64,000 nucleotides of DNA, taken from the NCBI RefSeq assembly GCF_002866825.1, contig NZ_PKUS01000003.1, positions 1-64,000 on the forward strand, given 5' to 3'. Position 1 is the first letter of the stretch. The number at the start of each line of letters is the position of its first letter. The stretch is from Pseudohalioglobus lutimaris. GTDB lineage: Bacteria; Pseudomonadota; Gammaproteobacteria; Pseudomonadales; Halieaceae. This document shows, piece after piece, positions 26,317-35,353 of the stretch. A program made the translations under genes and the position numbers. Under the pieces are notes generated by a model that was not told the origin of the DNA, did not search any database, and saw nothing but the letters and a program-made list of their open reading frames with translations.

Positions 26317-27852
26317 TTATTTCTGGTAAAGGCCTTCCATGACCTGGTCGACGCTGAACGAGGCCGGCCGCTGCCGCGGTGGGTACTGCATCAGCGAGCC
26401 GACAAAACGCTCCACCGCCCCCCTACCCTGCATGGCCACCGGCGCGACTTTCTTGTCCCACCAGTTGTTGTAGCCATTGGAATCGGTATCAGCGCGCTCG
26501 AAGGGGTCGCGGCGGAGATGGAATATCTTCGGTATGCGCAGGGTGACAAACGGGTCCCGCCAGACATCAAAACGGCTGGCGCGCTGTTCGGCGACCACCA
26601 TTTTCCAGTCGCCCACGCGCACCGCCGTCAGCAAGCCGTCGTCGCTGAAATAAAAGAACTCCTGGCGCGGCCCCGTCTCGGCTTCACCGAGCAGGAAAGG
26701 CAGGAAGTTGTACCCGTCCAGGTGCACCCGGAAATCTTTCGAGCCCACGCGCTTGCCTTTTTTCAGTTCCTCGGCGATATCCTTGTCGCCCACCGCCGCC
26801 ATCAGTGTCGGCACCCAGTCCAGGTGTGACATCATCTGGTTGCTGATACTGCCAGGCTGAATTTGACCAGGCCAGCGCGCCACCGCCGGCACGCGGAAGC
26901 CCCCTTCCCAGTTGGTGTTCTTCTCGCCCCGGAACGGGGTGATTGCCGCATCAGGCCACATGTTGTAGTGCGGGCCATTGTCCGTCGAGTAGACCACGAT
27001 GGTGTTATCGGCAATGCCCAGCTCGTCCAGCTTATCGAGGAGCGCGCCCACGTGGCCGTCATGCTCCACCATACCGTCGTTGTAGAAACCCTGCCCCGAG
27101 GCCCCCAACTGCTCGTCTTTAACGTGCGTGTAGTAGTGCATGCGCGTGGAATTGAACCAGACAAAAAAGGGCTTACCCTCGCGGTGGGCCTTGTCCATGA
27201 ACTTCAGCGATGCCGCCAGGAATTCCTCGTCCACGGTTTCCATGCGCTTGCGCGTCAACGGTCCCGAATCCTCGATGCGCCCGTCGGCATAACTGCGGAT
27301 CACACCTCTGGGGCCAAAACGCTCGTGAAAAGCCGGATTCTTCGGGTAGTCAGGGTCTTCCGGCTGCTCCTCGGCGTTGAGGTGGTAGAGGTTGCCGAAA
27401 AACTCGTCGAAACCGTGGTTGGTGGGCAGGAACTCATCGCGATCGCCCAAGTGGTTCTTGCCGAACTGTCCCGTCGCGTAACCGTGAGGCTTGAGCAGTG
27501 CCGCCAGAGTTGGGTCTTCGGGCTGTATGCCCAGGTTCGCACCGGGGATGCCCACCTTGGTCAAGCCGGTGCGCACGGGGTGCTGGCCGGTGATAAATGC
27601 CGAGCGGCCGGCAGTACAGCTCTGTTCGCCGTAGTAGTCGGTGAAGATCATGCCTTCATTGGCGATGCGGTCGATATTGGGCGTGGGATAACCCATCATC
27701 CCCAGGCTGTAACGGCTGATGTTCCAGTAGCCGATGTCGTCACCCCAGATCACCAGGATGTTGGGTTTGTCGGCGCCCTGGGCCAGTGGCGCGAGGCCGC
27801 AACAGGCCAGCAGCAGTGCCAGCAGTCGGCCAGTCAATAATCGGGTTGCCAT
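26317..27852 (-). CDS. Arylsulfatase (type I, formylglycine CxAxR)
   Basis: A 511-residue periplasmic sulfatase with signal peptide ending PLAQGADKP. Metal and catalytic motifs are VIWGDDIGYWN and C79-T-A-G-R followed by SAFITGQHPVRTG. The central FVWFNSTRMHYYTH and VYSTDNGPHYNMWPDAAITP strings match the family. The Cys motif has Ala rather than Pro at the third position, an accepted formylglycine variant. Flanked on both sides by DUF3604 genes in one operon, 38 and 42 bases away, implying one substrate handled by all three exported proteins. Confidence 0.92.
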   Translation of the reverse strand: MATRLLTGRLLALLLACCGLAPLAQGADKPNILVIWGDDIGYWNISRYSLGMMGYPTPNIDRIANEGMIFTDYYGEQSCTAGRSAFITGQHPVRTGLTKVGIPGANLGIQPEDPTLAALLKPHGYATGQFGKNHLGDRDEFLPTNHGFDEFFGNLYHLNAEEQPEDPDYPKNPAFHERFGPRGVIRSYADGRIEDSGPLTRKRMETVDEEFLAASLKFMDKAHREGKPFFVWFNSTRMHYYTHVKDEQLGASGQGFYNDGMVEHDGHVGALLDKLDELGIADNTIVVYSTDNGPHYNMWPDAAITPFRGEKNTNWEGGFRVPAVARWPGQIQPGSISNQMMSHLDWVPTLMAAVGDKDIAEELKKGKRVGSKDFRVHLDGYNFLPFLLGEAETGPRQEFFYFSDDGLLTAVRVGDWKMVVAEQRASRFDVWRDPFVTLRIPKIFHLRRDPFERADTDSNGYNNWWDKKVAPVAMQGRGAVERFVGSLMQYPPRQRPASFSVDQVMEGLYQK

Positions 27853-27894
27853 TGTTATTGTCTCCTGCTTTTCGAGTAATCAGTGTAGTCGCGT

Positions 27895-29766
27895 TTATTC
27901 CCCGGACGCCGCCCGGTACCAGATGGGCGAGGTGTAGGCCCGCTCCTGTGTAGACAGGGGCACCGCGGCGTCCATGCCCAGGGCATAGCGCTGGCGGTCG
28001 TAGGCGGTCCAGCGCGGCGTTGGGATCTCCAGCACGCGGGCGTAGTAGAAGGCCTCCTGCTGCGGATCGAAATCCGGGTCCCGCCACACCGTCGCCAGCG
28101 AGGCTTCACCTATCGTGTTCAGCCAGGTCGCTGCAGTTTCGTCGACGGTGCTGCCCACCTCGGGCAGCTTGCCGTCTGCGCTCGCCTCGCGGCCATCGGA
28201 CCAGACCACGTCGTAAACCTGTTCGTGGGTTTCACCCCGGTCGTCCAACCAGCCCTTGACGATCTGGATGCGGTCCAGGTTGGCGCCGAGCGGATCGCGG
28301 CTGGCGGCTACCAGGAAAACCGGCGAGCCGCCGCCAGCGGGGACCAGTTCGCCGCCCATGGGCACGCCCCCGGCGTAGCCTACGGCGGCGATATCCGGGC
28401 GCTGCGCATCCCCCGGCTCGAAGCCCCAGCCACCAAAAAAGCGCACGGCAATGCGTGAACCGGTGGTGGCGTAAACCTCGCGCCGCTTGATCGCATCCCA
28501 TATCGCCTCACGGTTGTTTTCGTGCGCCCACACCGCCGCGTACCCGGAAGCGGCCATCTGCCAGCCGCGCACCACGGTATCGCCGGCCCGGCCAACCGCG
28601 TGCTGCCAGCGCTGCGGGCCCGGTTCAACGGCGCTGTGCTTGCCGAAGAAATTGTCCTCGTCCGCGGTGGCCAGACCGGTGTGGGAATCGGTCGCGCCGA
28701 TCATGCCGAACTGGTAGGGATTGGTGCCCAGCGAGCGCTGCAGGTTGAGCCCGCTGCGCAGGGCCGCGCGGGCGTACTCCCTTGGCAGCATCTCAGGCGT
28801 CTTCGGCTTGCCCTCGAAGTTACCCAGGTCCCAGGTTTCGTAGTCGGCGAATTCGTCGTCCGGCGACAGCAGCGGGTGCGTTTCACCATCGCCCTTGATC
28901 TGCGTGACCTCCACCACGGGTTCCCAGCGCGCGCGCTGCGCCGCGTATTCGGCATCCACTTCCAGGCCGTCGAGACGTTCGGCGACCGGGAACATCAGCC
29001 CGTTACTGAGATTGCCGTTGTGCGGGATCGCCAGGGCCTTGCCGCCGGTCTTGCGCTCGTACTGTTCGAGGTGTGCCCAGAGCGAACGGGGATCCGGGTC
29101 CGCCTGCGATGAAAGAGGCGGTATACGCCCTGCCCTGTCGCTGCCGTCACGGAAAATGACCACGCGATGCAGGTTGCTGCCGCCCGGCGCGGACGTCCAC
29201 TCATAGCCGAGCAGCGTGGTAAAGACACCAGGGCGGTTGTAACGCTCGGCGATCGCCACGGCGTCGCCCCATACATCCAGTTCCAGGTCCGGCGTGCTGA
29301 TCCTGTCCAGCAGGCCAAAGGCTTCCCAACGCCCCTCCCGGGTCAGGAACTTGCGCTGCAGGGCGCGCTTCTCCTCCGGCGTGCCCTGCGTCAACACGCG
29401 ATGCCACTGCGCCGCCTTGTCGTTGGCGATAAGCCGTTTATCCCCCTCCTGCACCCGGTTCATCAGGCCGAAGGACTCGGCGTGGTCCGCAAGCACCACG
29501 AAATCCAGGGGACGGGCCAGGCGGGCAGGCTCACCGTGCGTGCTGGTGACTGTCTCACCGGAGGCGAAACGGTACGCTGCCTCGGGACCAAGAGTAACGC
29601 CGAAGCCAAAGGCATCCGTGGACAGGCTGGAATGCAGGTGGGTGTCGCCCCAGAGCAGTGCCCGCGGCGGCTGCAGGGCAACATGGGGTGAATAGTCGGC
29701 GGCCTGTACCAGGTTCACAGTCAGGCCAATGGCCAATGCGAGGCCGAATGTGATGTTGTGGCGCAT
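27895..29766 (-). CDS. DUF3604 family exported protein (copy B)
   Basis: A 623-residue paralogue of the protein at 24365. Signal peptide MRHNITFGLALAIGLTVNLV is followed by LWGDTHLHSSLSTDAFGFGV (H43, H45), VVLADHAESFG, TTLLGYEWTSAPGGSNLHRV and IPHNGNLSNGLMF. The shared C-terminal segment ends ERAYTSPIWYRAASGE. The two copies flank a sulfatase, so they are not a simple tandem duplication. The role of DUF3604 is unknown. Confidence 0.9.
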   Translation of the reverse strand: MRHNITFGLALAIGLTVNLVQAADYSPHVALQPPRALLWGDTHLHSSLSTDAFGFGVTLGPEAAYRFASGETVTSTHGEPARLARPLDFVVLADHAESFGLMNRVQEGDKRLIANDKAAQWHRVLTQGTPEEKRALQRKFLTREGRWEAFGLLDRISTPDLELDVWGDAVAIAERYNRPGVFTTLLGYEWTSAPGGSNLHRVVIFRDGSDRAGRIPPLSSQADPDPRSLWAHLEQYERKTGGKALAIPHNGNLSNGLMFPVAERLDGLEVDAEYAAQRARWEPVVEVTQIKGDGETHPLLSPDDEFADYETWDLGNFEGKPKTPEMLPREYARAALRSGLNLQRSLGTNPYQFGMIGATDSHTGLATADEDNFFGKHSAVEPGPQRWQHAVGRAGDTVVRGWQMAASGYAAVWAHENNREAIWDAIKRREVYATTGSRIAVRFFGGWGFEPGDAQRPDIAAVGYAGGVPMGGELVPAGGGSPVFLVAASRDPLGANLDRIQIVKGWLDDRGETHEQVYDVVWSDGREASADGKLPEVGSTVDETAATWLNTIGEASLATVWRDPDFDPQQEAFYYARVLEIPTPRWTAYDRQRYALGMDAAVPLSTQERAYTSPIWYRAASGE

Positions 29767-29830
29767 AGGCTTAGCTACCCTCTTATTCTCTTATGCTTGC
29801 CGACAGGTCAACGCGCTGACTCGCCATCGT

Positions 29831-31285
29831 TCACGAGGCCTCCAACTGCTGCTTCAGCTGGACCAGCGCGCGCCGGAAGATGCGGCCCAATACCCAGGCG
29901 GTCAGCTTGCCGGTAAATGGCAGCCAGGACTCGAAACGTATCGCCCAGCGCACCCGCGTGCACTCGCCCGGCTCCGCAGTGACAAACACATCGCCGCAGT
30001 GCCAGCGAAACGGCGCACCGCTGCGCAGGCGATAACGATAGTGACTGCCCTCCTCCCAGCTCACGACCTCCTCGGTAATGCGCAAACCGAGGGCCTTGAG
30101 TTCACGCACACAACCGGGACCCTCCTCCGCGGGCGCCCCGGGCCGCAGCACGCGGCCGCGAAACAGGGTCCAGTCACCAAGGCCTGCATGATCGATCAGT
30201 CGTTGCCAGACGCGCTCGGGCTGCGCGCGGATGAGGACTTCGTTCTGCACGTAGGCGCCGCCCGGCGAGAAGCCACTCAGGCTCCACAGGGAGGGCCGCG
30301 CGCACAGCATCTCCACGCTGAAGCCATCCGCATCATTGACGTACATGACCCGGAAAATACCGACATCCACCGGCTTGCCGTTAGGGCGCAGCCCATGCCC
30401 GGTAGCCCGGACAAAGGCCGCATCGAATTGCTCCGGTGTACGGAAACCCAGGGCGATGTTCATCACACCCTGGTCGCAAATCTGGTAACCGGCGGGTCTT
30501 GGCGCTGGCTGGGGATCGAAATACTGCACCAGTTCCACCAGGAAATTGCTTCCGCGCAAAAGCACTCTGTTTGTGCTGGCGCCGGGCAGTCCCCAGAGCG
30601 CCTCGTCCTCGTCGCTGTGCAGGGTGGCGTCAGCCACCTCCACAAGACCCAGCGCGTCGACATAGGTCACCTGCGCACGCTCCATGTCGGGCACGGAGAC
30701 GCGTATGAAACGCACCACGGCGCCCAGTTCAGGGCGCACTATTCCCGGCGTGGAAGCCTCGATGTCCTCCAGCGGATCCCGCTCCAGAATTTCAATCCAG
30801 TTCCCTTCCGGATCGCGCACGCAGGTGCGCCGCCTGCCCGACTGGCCCACAGAGGCCGGCAGGGTCACATCGCTGTGCGCAGCATAGCGGCGCATGGTCG
30901 CGTCAAAATCGGCGACGCAGATACCGATGATGCTGTAGCCGATATCACAGGGCCGCCAGGCTGTTGGCTTTAAATTGGAACGCGGCCGGTAAAACTGGAA
31001 AAACTCCAGTTGGAAGTAATCCTGCTGGTCTACCAGCCAGGTCACCATCTCGGTGGGATTGGGATCAATCCCCTGTATGCGACGCGTCGGCATGGGCGGC
31101 ACCGATACCAGGGCGCCGCTCCCGGGTGCCATCTCGAATACGTTACGATACCAATGCCGCAACTTCCCCGCATTGTGAGCGCAGAGTGCGACCTGGGCGA
31201 TATGCGCGTCAGTCACGGCCTCTGGCCCTTTCCAAAACAGTGGTCCGAGCTGCGAACCGGGCTTGTAAAAAGCAACATCACTCAC
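29831..31285 (-). CDS. VOC-VOC-SRPBCC fusion protein
   Basis: A 484-residue protein with three recognisable parts. Residues about 25-170 are a first vicinal-oxygen-chelate (glyoxalase/dioxygenase) unit ending CVRDPEGNWIEILERD. Residues about 185-335 are a second VOC unit ending YVNDADGFSVEMLCARPS. Residues about 350-484 are an SRPBCC domain (VLIRAQPERVWQRLIDHAGL). No signal peptide is seen. A joined metal-barrel and lipid-pocket layout suggests ring-opening or isomerisation on a hydrophobic substrate; reaction unknown. It overlaps the SDR upstream by 8 bases. Confidence 0.82.
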   Translation of the reverse strand: MSDVAFYKPGSQLGPLFWKGPEAVTDAHIAQVALCAHNAGKLRHWYRNVFEMAPGSGALVSVPPMPTRRIQGIDPNPTEMVTWLVDQQDYFQLEFFQFYRPRSNLKPTAWRPCDIGYSIIGICVADFDATMRRYAAHSDVTLPASVGQSGRRRTCVRDPEGNWIEILERDPLEDIEASTPGIVRPELGAVVRFIRVSVPDMERAQVTYVDALGLVEVADATLHSDEDEALWGLPGASTNRVLLRGSNFLVELVQYFDPQPAPRPAGYQICDQGVMNIALGFRTPEQFDAAFVRATGHGLRPNGKPVDVGIFRVMYVNDADGFSVEMLCARPSLWSLSGFSPGGAYVQNEVLIRAQPERVWQRLIDHAGLGDWTLFRGRVLRPGAPAEEGPGCVRELKALGLRITEEVVSWEEGSHYRYRLRSGAPFRWHCGDVFVTAEPGECTRVRWAIRFESWLPFTGKLTAWVLGRIFRRALVQLKQQLEAS

Positions 31286-32075
31286 AACCCGCCATGGTCA
31301 GAATAATCTTGTCGGCTTTGCGCCGCAGTAGCCCCGGGAACCAGCGATTAAGCCGATCAATCATCCTCGCTCTCGACCCGGGTATGATGAGGAACTTGCC
31401 ACGTTCCAGCCCGGCGAGAATGTCCCGGCAGGCCGCGTCCAGGCCGAGCGTGCCAGCGGCCAGCTTCAACTCCCGGGTGATAGGATCCATGGTCTTCAAT
31501 TCCTCTTCTACCATGGGTGTGTTGACCTCTGGGGGACAGACGGCCGAAACCTTGATCCCACGGGGCAGGCACTCCATGCGCAAGGCACCCGCCAGCCCTA
31601 CAACGCCAAACTTCGAGGCGCTGTAGGCCGAGTAGGCGTAATTGGGCACCAGGCCCGCCAGCGAAGCAACCAGCACCAACCTGCCCTGCCGGCGCATGTG
31701 CGGCAGTACCGCGGCGGCGAAATGGCGGCTGCCGAGAAGGTTGATATCCAGCACGCGAGAGAACTGCTCCGCCGACAGGTCCGTGAACTTGCCGGCTAGC
31801 TGTACGCCAGCACAGTTGATCGCCAGCGTAGGCGCGCCGAGCGCGTCGGCGACCTCACTGATTCGCTGTGACAGGACCTCTGCGTCGCGCACGTCCACCT
31901 CATGGAAAACTGCTTCACTGCCGGCCAGCGCGCCGATTTGCGCGCGCACCTCGGCACTGATGGTAAGGTCAAGCACTGCGACGCGGGCACCCTCGTCAGC
32001 AAAATGTCTGGCCAGGAACAGGCCGATGCCGCTGCCGCCGCCGCTGATCACTACCACCTGTTGCCGCTCGCTCAT
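31278..32075 (-). CDS. Short-chain dehydrogenase/reductase
   Basis: A 265-residue classical SDR: SGGGSGIGLFLARHFADEGA at the N-terminus, INCAGVQLAG in the middle, and catalytic VASLAGLVPNYAYSAYSASK with YSASK. A C-terminal tail (RARMIDRLNRWFPGLLRRKA) may bind the membrane surface. It is the first gene of the leftward operon SDR, VOC-SRPBCC, DUF3604, sulfatase, DUF3604. AraC-type repeats start 66 bases upstream. Confidence 0.9.
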   Translation of the reverse strand: MSERQQVVVISGGGSGIGLFLARHFADEGARVAVLDLTISAEVRAQIGALAGSEAVFHEVDVRDAEVLSQRISEVADALGAPTLAINCAGVQLAGKFTDLSAEQFSRVLDINLLGSRHFAAAVLPHMRRQGRLVLVASLAGLVPNYAYSAYSASKFGVVGLAGALRMECLPRGIKVSAVCPPEVNTPMVEEELKTMDPITRELKLAAGTLGLDAACRDILAGLERGKFLIIPGSRARMIDRLNRWFPGLLRRKADKIILTMAGCE

Positions 32076-32140
32076 GTCAGTGCTGCCCTTATCCTATTCT
32101 GTGCTGCACTTTAGCCGACGGCTGGCAGGGTGATTTTGTA

Positions 32141-32171
32141 ATTCGCGACAACAACTTGCGAATATGTGTCA
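32141..32171 (+). promoter_or_regulatory. AraC-type operator pair between SDR operon and araC-type gene
   Basis: ATTCGCGACA (32141-32150) and ATATGTGTCA (32162-32171) end 21 bases apart, the first being 66 bases before the leftward SDR start. A further strong copy, ATTTGGCGACA, lies at 32226-32236, 28 bases before the AraC regulator start and suited to autoregulation. Confidence 0.55.
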
Positions 32172-32263
32172 CGCAGCCCGGATTGCCGAGCCCGTGGCCT
32201 TGACAGCATGCTTCCGATACTTGATATTTGGCGACAGACATACGGTATATGGAATAACAAACG

Positions 32264-33298
32264 ATGTCGGATTATCTGGTGCGAGCGTCAGCACTGACGG
32301 GGGTTCGCACTACCATCGAGCAACTTGGCGGTGACGCCAAGAACCTGCTGCAGCGCCTGGGCCTCGACGACGTTGAAGCCGATCCGGAATCGTGGATTTC
32401 GTACCCGCGCTTCCTGCTGTTACTGGAGCAGGCTAGCCTGGAAACTGACTGCCCGCACTTCGGGCTGCTGCTGTCCGAACATCAGGATGTCGGCATCCTC
32501 GGCGCACTGGGGTTCGTGATCCAGCAAGCGCCGGACCTGCGCACCGCCCTGCGCGAATTGATAACACGCTTCTCGTTCCACAACCAGGGCGCCAGTGTCT
32601 CGCTGAGTGTGGACAAAGGTATTGCCTCATGGCAGTTTGCCTGCAAACTGCAGGGCGAAGTACCCATCCGGCAGCAGGAGGATCTGGTCGCGGGTATCGG
32701 CGTGGATTTGCTGCGCCTGCTCTGGCGCACCGACTGGACACCCAATGCGGTCTATTTCGCCCATGGGGCACCCGCCAACCTCAAGCCCTACCGCGAGCGC
32801 TTCCGCTGCCCGCTGCACTTCGACTGGGACGTCCCTACTGTGACCTTCGATGCCACGATTCTCGACACCGCCATATCGCAGGCCAACCCGCAACTGCACC
32901 GCTTGCTCGAAACGTACCTGGACGAGTTGCATATCGCACATCCCGACAGCTTTCGCGACAAGGTCCGCTACCTGATCCAGCAGGCCATGTATACCGGCGA
33001 CTGCTCCATAGAGCGGGTCGCGGCGACCCTGGCCATCAACAAGCGCACCCTGCAGCGACGCTTGAAGGCCGAGGGCACCAGCTTCAAGGAACTCCTCGAC
33101 GAGGTGCGCTTCAATGCCGCCCGCAAGTACCTGCGCGAGTCCAACGGCTCACTGACAGTGCTTGCGGAAATGCTTTGCTATTCGGACCTGAGCGCTTTCT
33201 CCAATGCCTTTCGCCAACGCTTTGGCGTCTCCCCGCGTTGCTGGAAACAGCAGCGAATGGGACAACATGTGCAAGACCTCACGCAGCAGGCGCGATGA
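32264..33298 (+). CDS. AraC family transcriptional regulator
   Basis: A 344-residue regulator of the Arabinose_bd (PF12625) plus HTH_18 type. Residues about 20-200 form the ligand domain (YPRFLLLLEQASLETDCPHF is typical). The DNA-binding domain starts near residue 248: CSIERVAATLAINKRTLQRR, LKAEGTSFKELLDEVRFNAA and the second HTH (MLCYSDLSAFSNAFRQRFGV). It is divergent from the sulfatase/DUF3604 operon. The 21-bp-phased repeats at three leftward promoters are the likely binding sites, making it the candidate regulator of the whole sulfate-ester regulon. Confidence 0.92.
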   Translation: MSDYLVRASALTGVRTTIEQLGGDAKNLLQRLGLDDVEADPESWISYPRFLLLLEQASLETDCPHFGLLLSEHQDVGILGALGFVIQQAPDLRTALRELITRFSFHNQGASVSLSVDKGIASWQFACKLQGEVPIRQQEDLVAGIGVDLLRLLWRTDWTPNAVYFAHGAPANLKPYRERFRCPLHFDWDVPTVTFDATILDTAISQANPQLHRLLETYLDELHIAHPDSFRDKVRYLIQQAMYTGDCSIERVAATLAINKRTLQRRLKAEGTSFKELLDEVRFNAARKYLRESNGSLTVLAEMLCYSDLSAFSNAFRQRFGVSPRCWKQQRMGQHVQDLTQQAR

Positions 33299-33755
33299 CC
33301 TCTACCAGATTTTGCACGTCCACTTCGGCCGCTTCTTTGAGACTCACGCCTTCGAAGGCCTTGAGAAAGGGCATATCGAGTTTGACCACCGTACCGCAGG
33401 GCAGGATGTTGTCGAGATAACGGCCGTTCCTGCCATCAAACACGATGAACAGTTCAGCGCCCTCGTCACTCCAGGGAGTGTGGTCATTACCTTCGTCTTC
33501 CCAGGCCGCTTCACCGGGACCAAACTTGCCTTCGTCGTATTCCCAGTGGCCACTGATCGTATAGGCCACAGCCCGGCAGTGATGTATGTGGCGCGGCATA
33601 CGCGTACCGGGCTCAAAGCGGATCTTTACGACCACGCGGTCCATCTCTTCATCTGCCTTGAGTACCTTGACGAATACGCCTTCTGCGCCCGGCAACGGTA
33701 TCGGCAGCCAGTCCTGCTCGCCATCTCGCAGAATGCTCATTGACTCATTAATCAT
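33279..33755 (-). CDS. Cupin domain protein
   Basis: A 158-residue single cupin. The first cupin motif (PRHIHHCRAVAYTISGHWEY) carries the metal-binding histidines and the second (AAWEDEGNDHTPW) follows with the expected spacing. It resembles small ChrR-like cupins of unknown reaction. The ATG at 33755 has AGAGGCG in front; a longer frame to 33944 has no homology. Its 3' end overlaps the convergent AraC gene by 20 bases. Confidence 0.82.
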   Translation of the reverse strand: MINESMSILRDGEQDWLPIPLPGAEGVFVKVLKADEEMDRVVVKIRFEPGTRMPRHIHHCRAVAYTISGHWEYDEGKFGPGEAAWEDEGNDHTPWSDEGAELFIVFDGRNGRYLDNILPCGTVVKLDMPFLKAFEGVSLKEAAEVDVQNLVEVIAPAA

Positions 33756-33944
33756 CGTTGTTCGCCTCTTGGGTTGGTTGGTGGCTGTAAGGCGCTGAAA
33801 GGGGCGATCCACGACTGTCCAAAACACCCGGACGCAACGCCTGCAGCCGGACACATCATCTAGCATGGCTGGGCTGCAGACTTTAGACTGCGCGACAGAT
33901 AGTTTACATCCGGCGCCATTCATCGAGACAGTGATGGCGTGCAC

Positions 33945-35327
33945 CTAGCGGATGCCCGAACGCGCCATCCCCTGCGGCGTAAAGAACTGCGGCGGCTTGC
34001 CGTTTTCGGAGCGCAGCGAACCGGGCGCCGGTTTGCCGGTGATATTGAATATGCCACTGACCAGGTCATAGTTCATCTCGGAAGTGGCCTGGGGCGCGGG
34101 GATGTCCCAGACCATAGCCTGCAGGCTGAAACCGGTGCGCCACAGGGTCCCCTCATTATCCCAGCGCATATTCTCCAGGCCGTGCCAGCTGTCTTCATCG
34201 ATTAGTATGCGCCGCTTGCTGTAAATGTGCCGCAAGCCTTCCTTCAAGGTTCCCTCCACTATCCACACACGGTGTTTCTCGAAACGTATAAATTCCGGCT
34301 TGATGAACTTTTCGCCAAGCATTTCCGGCGTCTCGCGATTGAATATGGCTTCGTAGTTGTTGTAGGGGACTATCAGTTCCCGCTTGCCAAGAAGCTTCCA
34401 GTCGTAACGCTCGGGCGAGCCGTTAAAAACATAGGTGTCGTCATAGGTAGATGTTCCCGCCGACGCGCGCCGCGGTGTGTCGAATGAAACCGAGGGTGCC
34501 TTGCGCACGCGACGCTGGCCCTTCAGGTACTGCCAGGCAGAGCGCCCCTTGCCGGCAGTATAGTCTGCACCAGGTTCGTGAATCAGCAGAATTTCGCCGG
34601 CGCGTCGGGAGGGCGCGGTGAAGTTGGAGCGTAAGAATGCCCAACGCAGAATATTGGAATCATATTTTCTTCCCGCATCTTTAAAGGGCATGAACATGGG
34701 AAACTCCCAATACGTGTCGGTCGATGAAGCGAGGATGGCGTCGCCCTTTGAGTCGACATAGTACGTGGCATTGGCCTGCGCCCACTCGTATCCCATCCAG
34801 CGGATCATGTGATTCCACAGCGCCTCCAGGCCATTCTGGGGCATTGGAAACGGTACGCCAGCCACATTGCCAGCGATGCGCTGACCGTCATCTTCCAGCG
34901 CTGCTCGGGTGGCGTTTGCCCTGGTGCCATCGTAGTACCACTGCGGTGCGGCGAAAGTGCGGCGCGATGGATACACATTGATCTTGTATCCATCGGGACC
35001 CAGCCGCTTCAACATAGCCTGCTGTCCCTCGGACAAGACGCTGGTGTATTCGCCCATATTCTCATGCGTGATTGTATAGAGGATCTCGTCGTCCGCGAAT
35101 GGGTTGGAGTAGAGGCCTTTTTCCGGATCAAATCCATCCGGCACTTTATCTACTCCACCGCCGGTCCATGGTGGAATCGAGCCATCCGCGTTACCAGTCG
35201 AGTTGGCGCCTGTAGGTGTAAGTTCATTACCCAGTTGCGCGGCGTCCTGTTCGCTTACAGCCGCTTGGAGGTTTGCTGTACTGCCTAATCCGACCGCGAG
35301 GGCCGCAATGAATACTTTGAGCTTCAT
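33945..35327 (-). CDS. DUF1329 family exported protein
   Basis: A 460-residue protein with a signal peptide ending NLQAAVS. The segment ELTPTGANSTGNADGSIPPW and the PWTGGG turn are the DUF1329 signature; LolA/LolB-like barrel structure is expected, with a lipid or sterol carrier role in the periplasm. It is paired with DUF1302 26 bases upstream, a standard arrangement in catabolic clusters for hydrophobic compounds and some natural-product export. The substrate is unknown. Confidence 0.9.
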   Translation of the reverse strand: MKLKVFIAALAVGLGSTANLQAAVSEQDAAQLGNELTPTGANSTGNADGSIPPWTGGGVDKVPDGFDPEKGLYSNPFADDEILYTITHENMGEYTSVLSEGQQAMLKRLGPDGYKINVYPSRRTFAAPQWYYDGTRANATRAALEDDGQRIAGNVAGVPFPMPQNGLEALWNHMIRWMGYEWAQANATYYVDSKGDAILASSTDTYWEFPMFMPFKDAGRKYDSNILRWAFLRSNFTAPSRRAGEILLIHEPGADYTAGKGRSAWQYLKGQRRVRKAPSVSFDTPRRASAGTSTYDDTYVFNGSPERYDWKLLGKRELIVPYNNYEAIFNRETPEMLGEKFIKPEFIRFEKHRVWIVEGTLKEGLRHIYSKRRILIDEDSWHGLENMRWDNEGTLWRTGFSLQAMVWDIPAPQATSEMNYDLVSGIFNITGKPAPGSLRSENGKPPQFFTPQGMARSGIR

Positions 35328-35353
35328 AATTTGCTACCTCATTCTCTCTGTTA

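Noticed and set aside
26863-27840. Plus-strand frame of 325 codons opposite the sulfatase
   Set aside because: The sulfatase on the other strand has all catalytic motifs; this frame has none.
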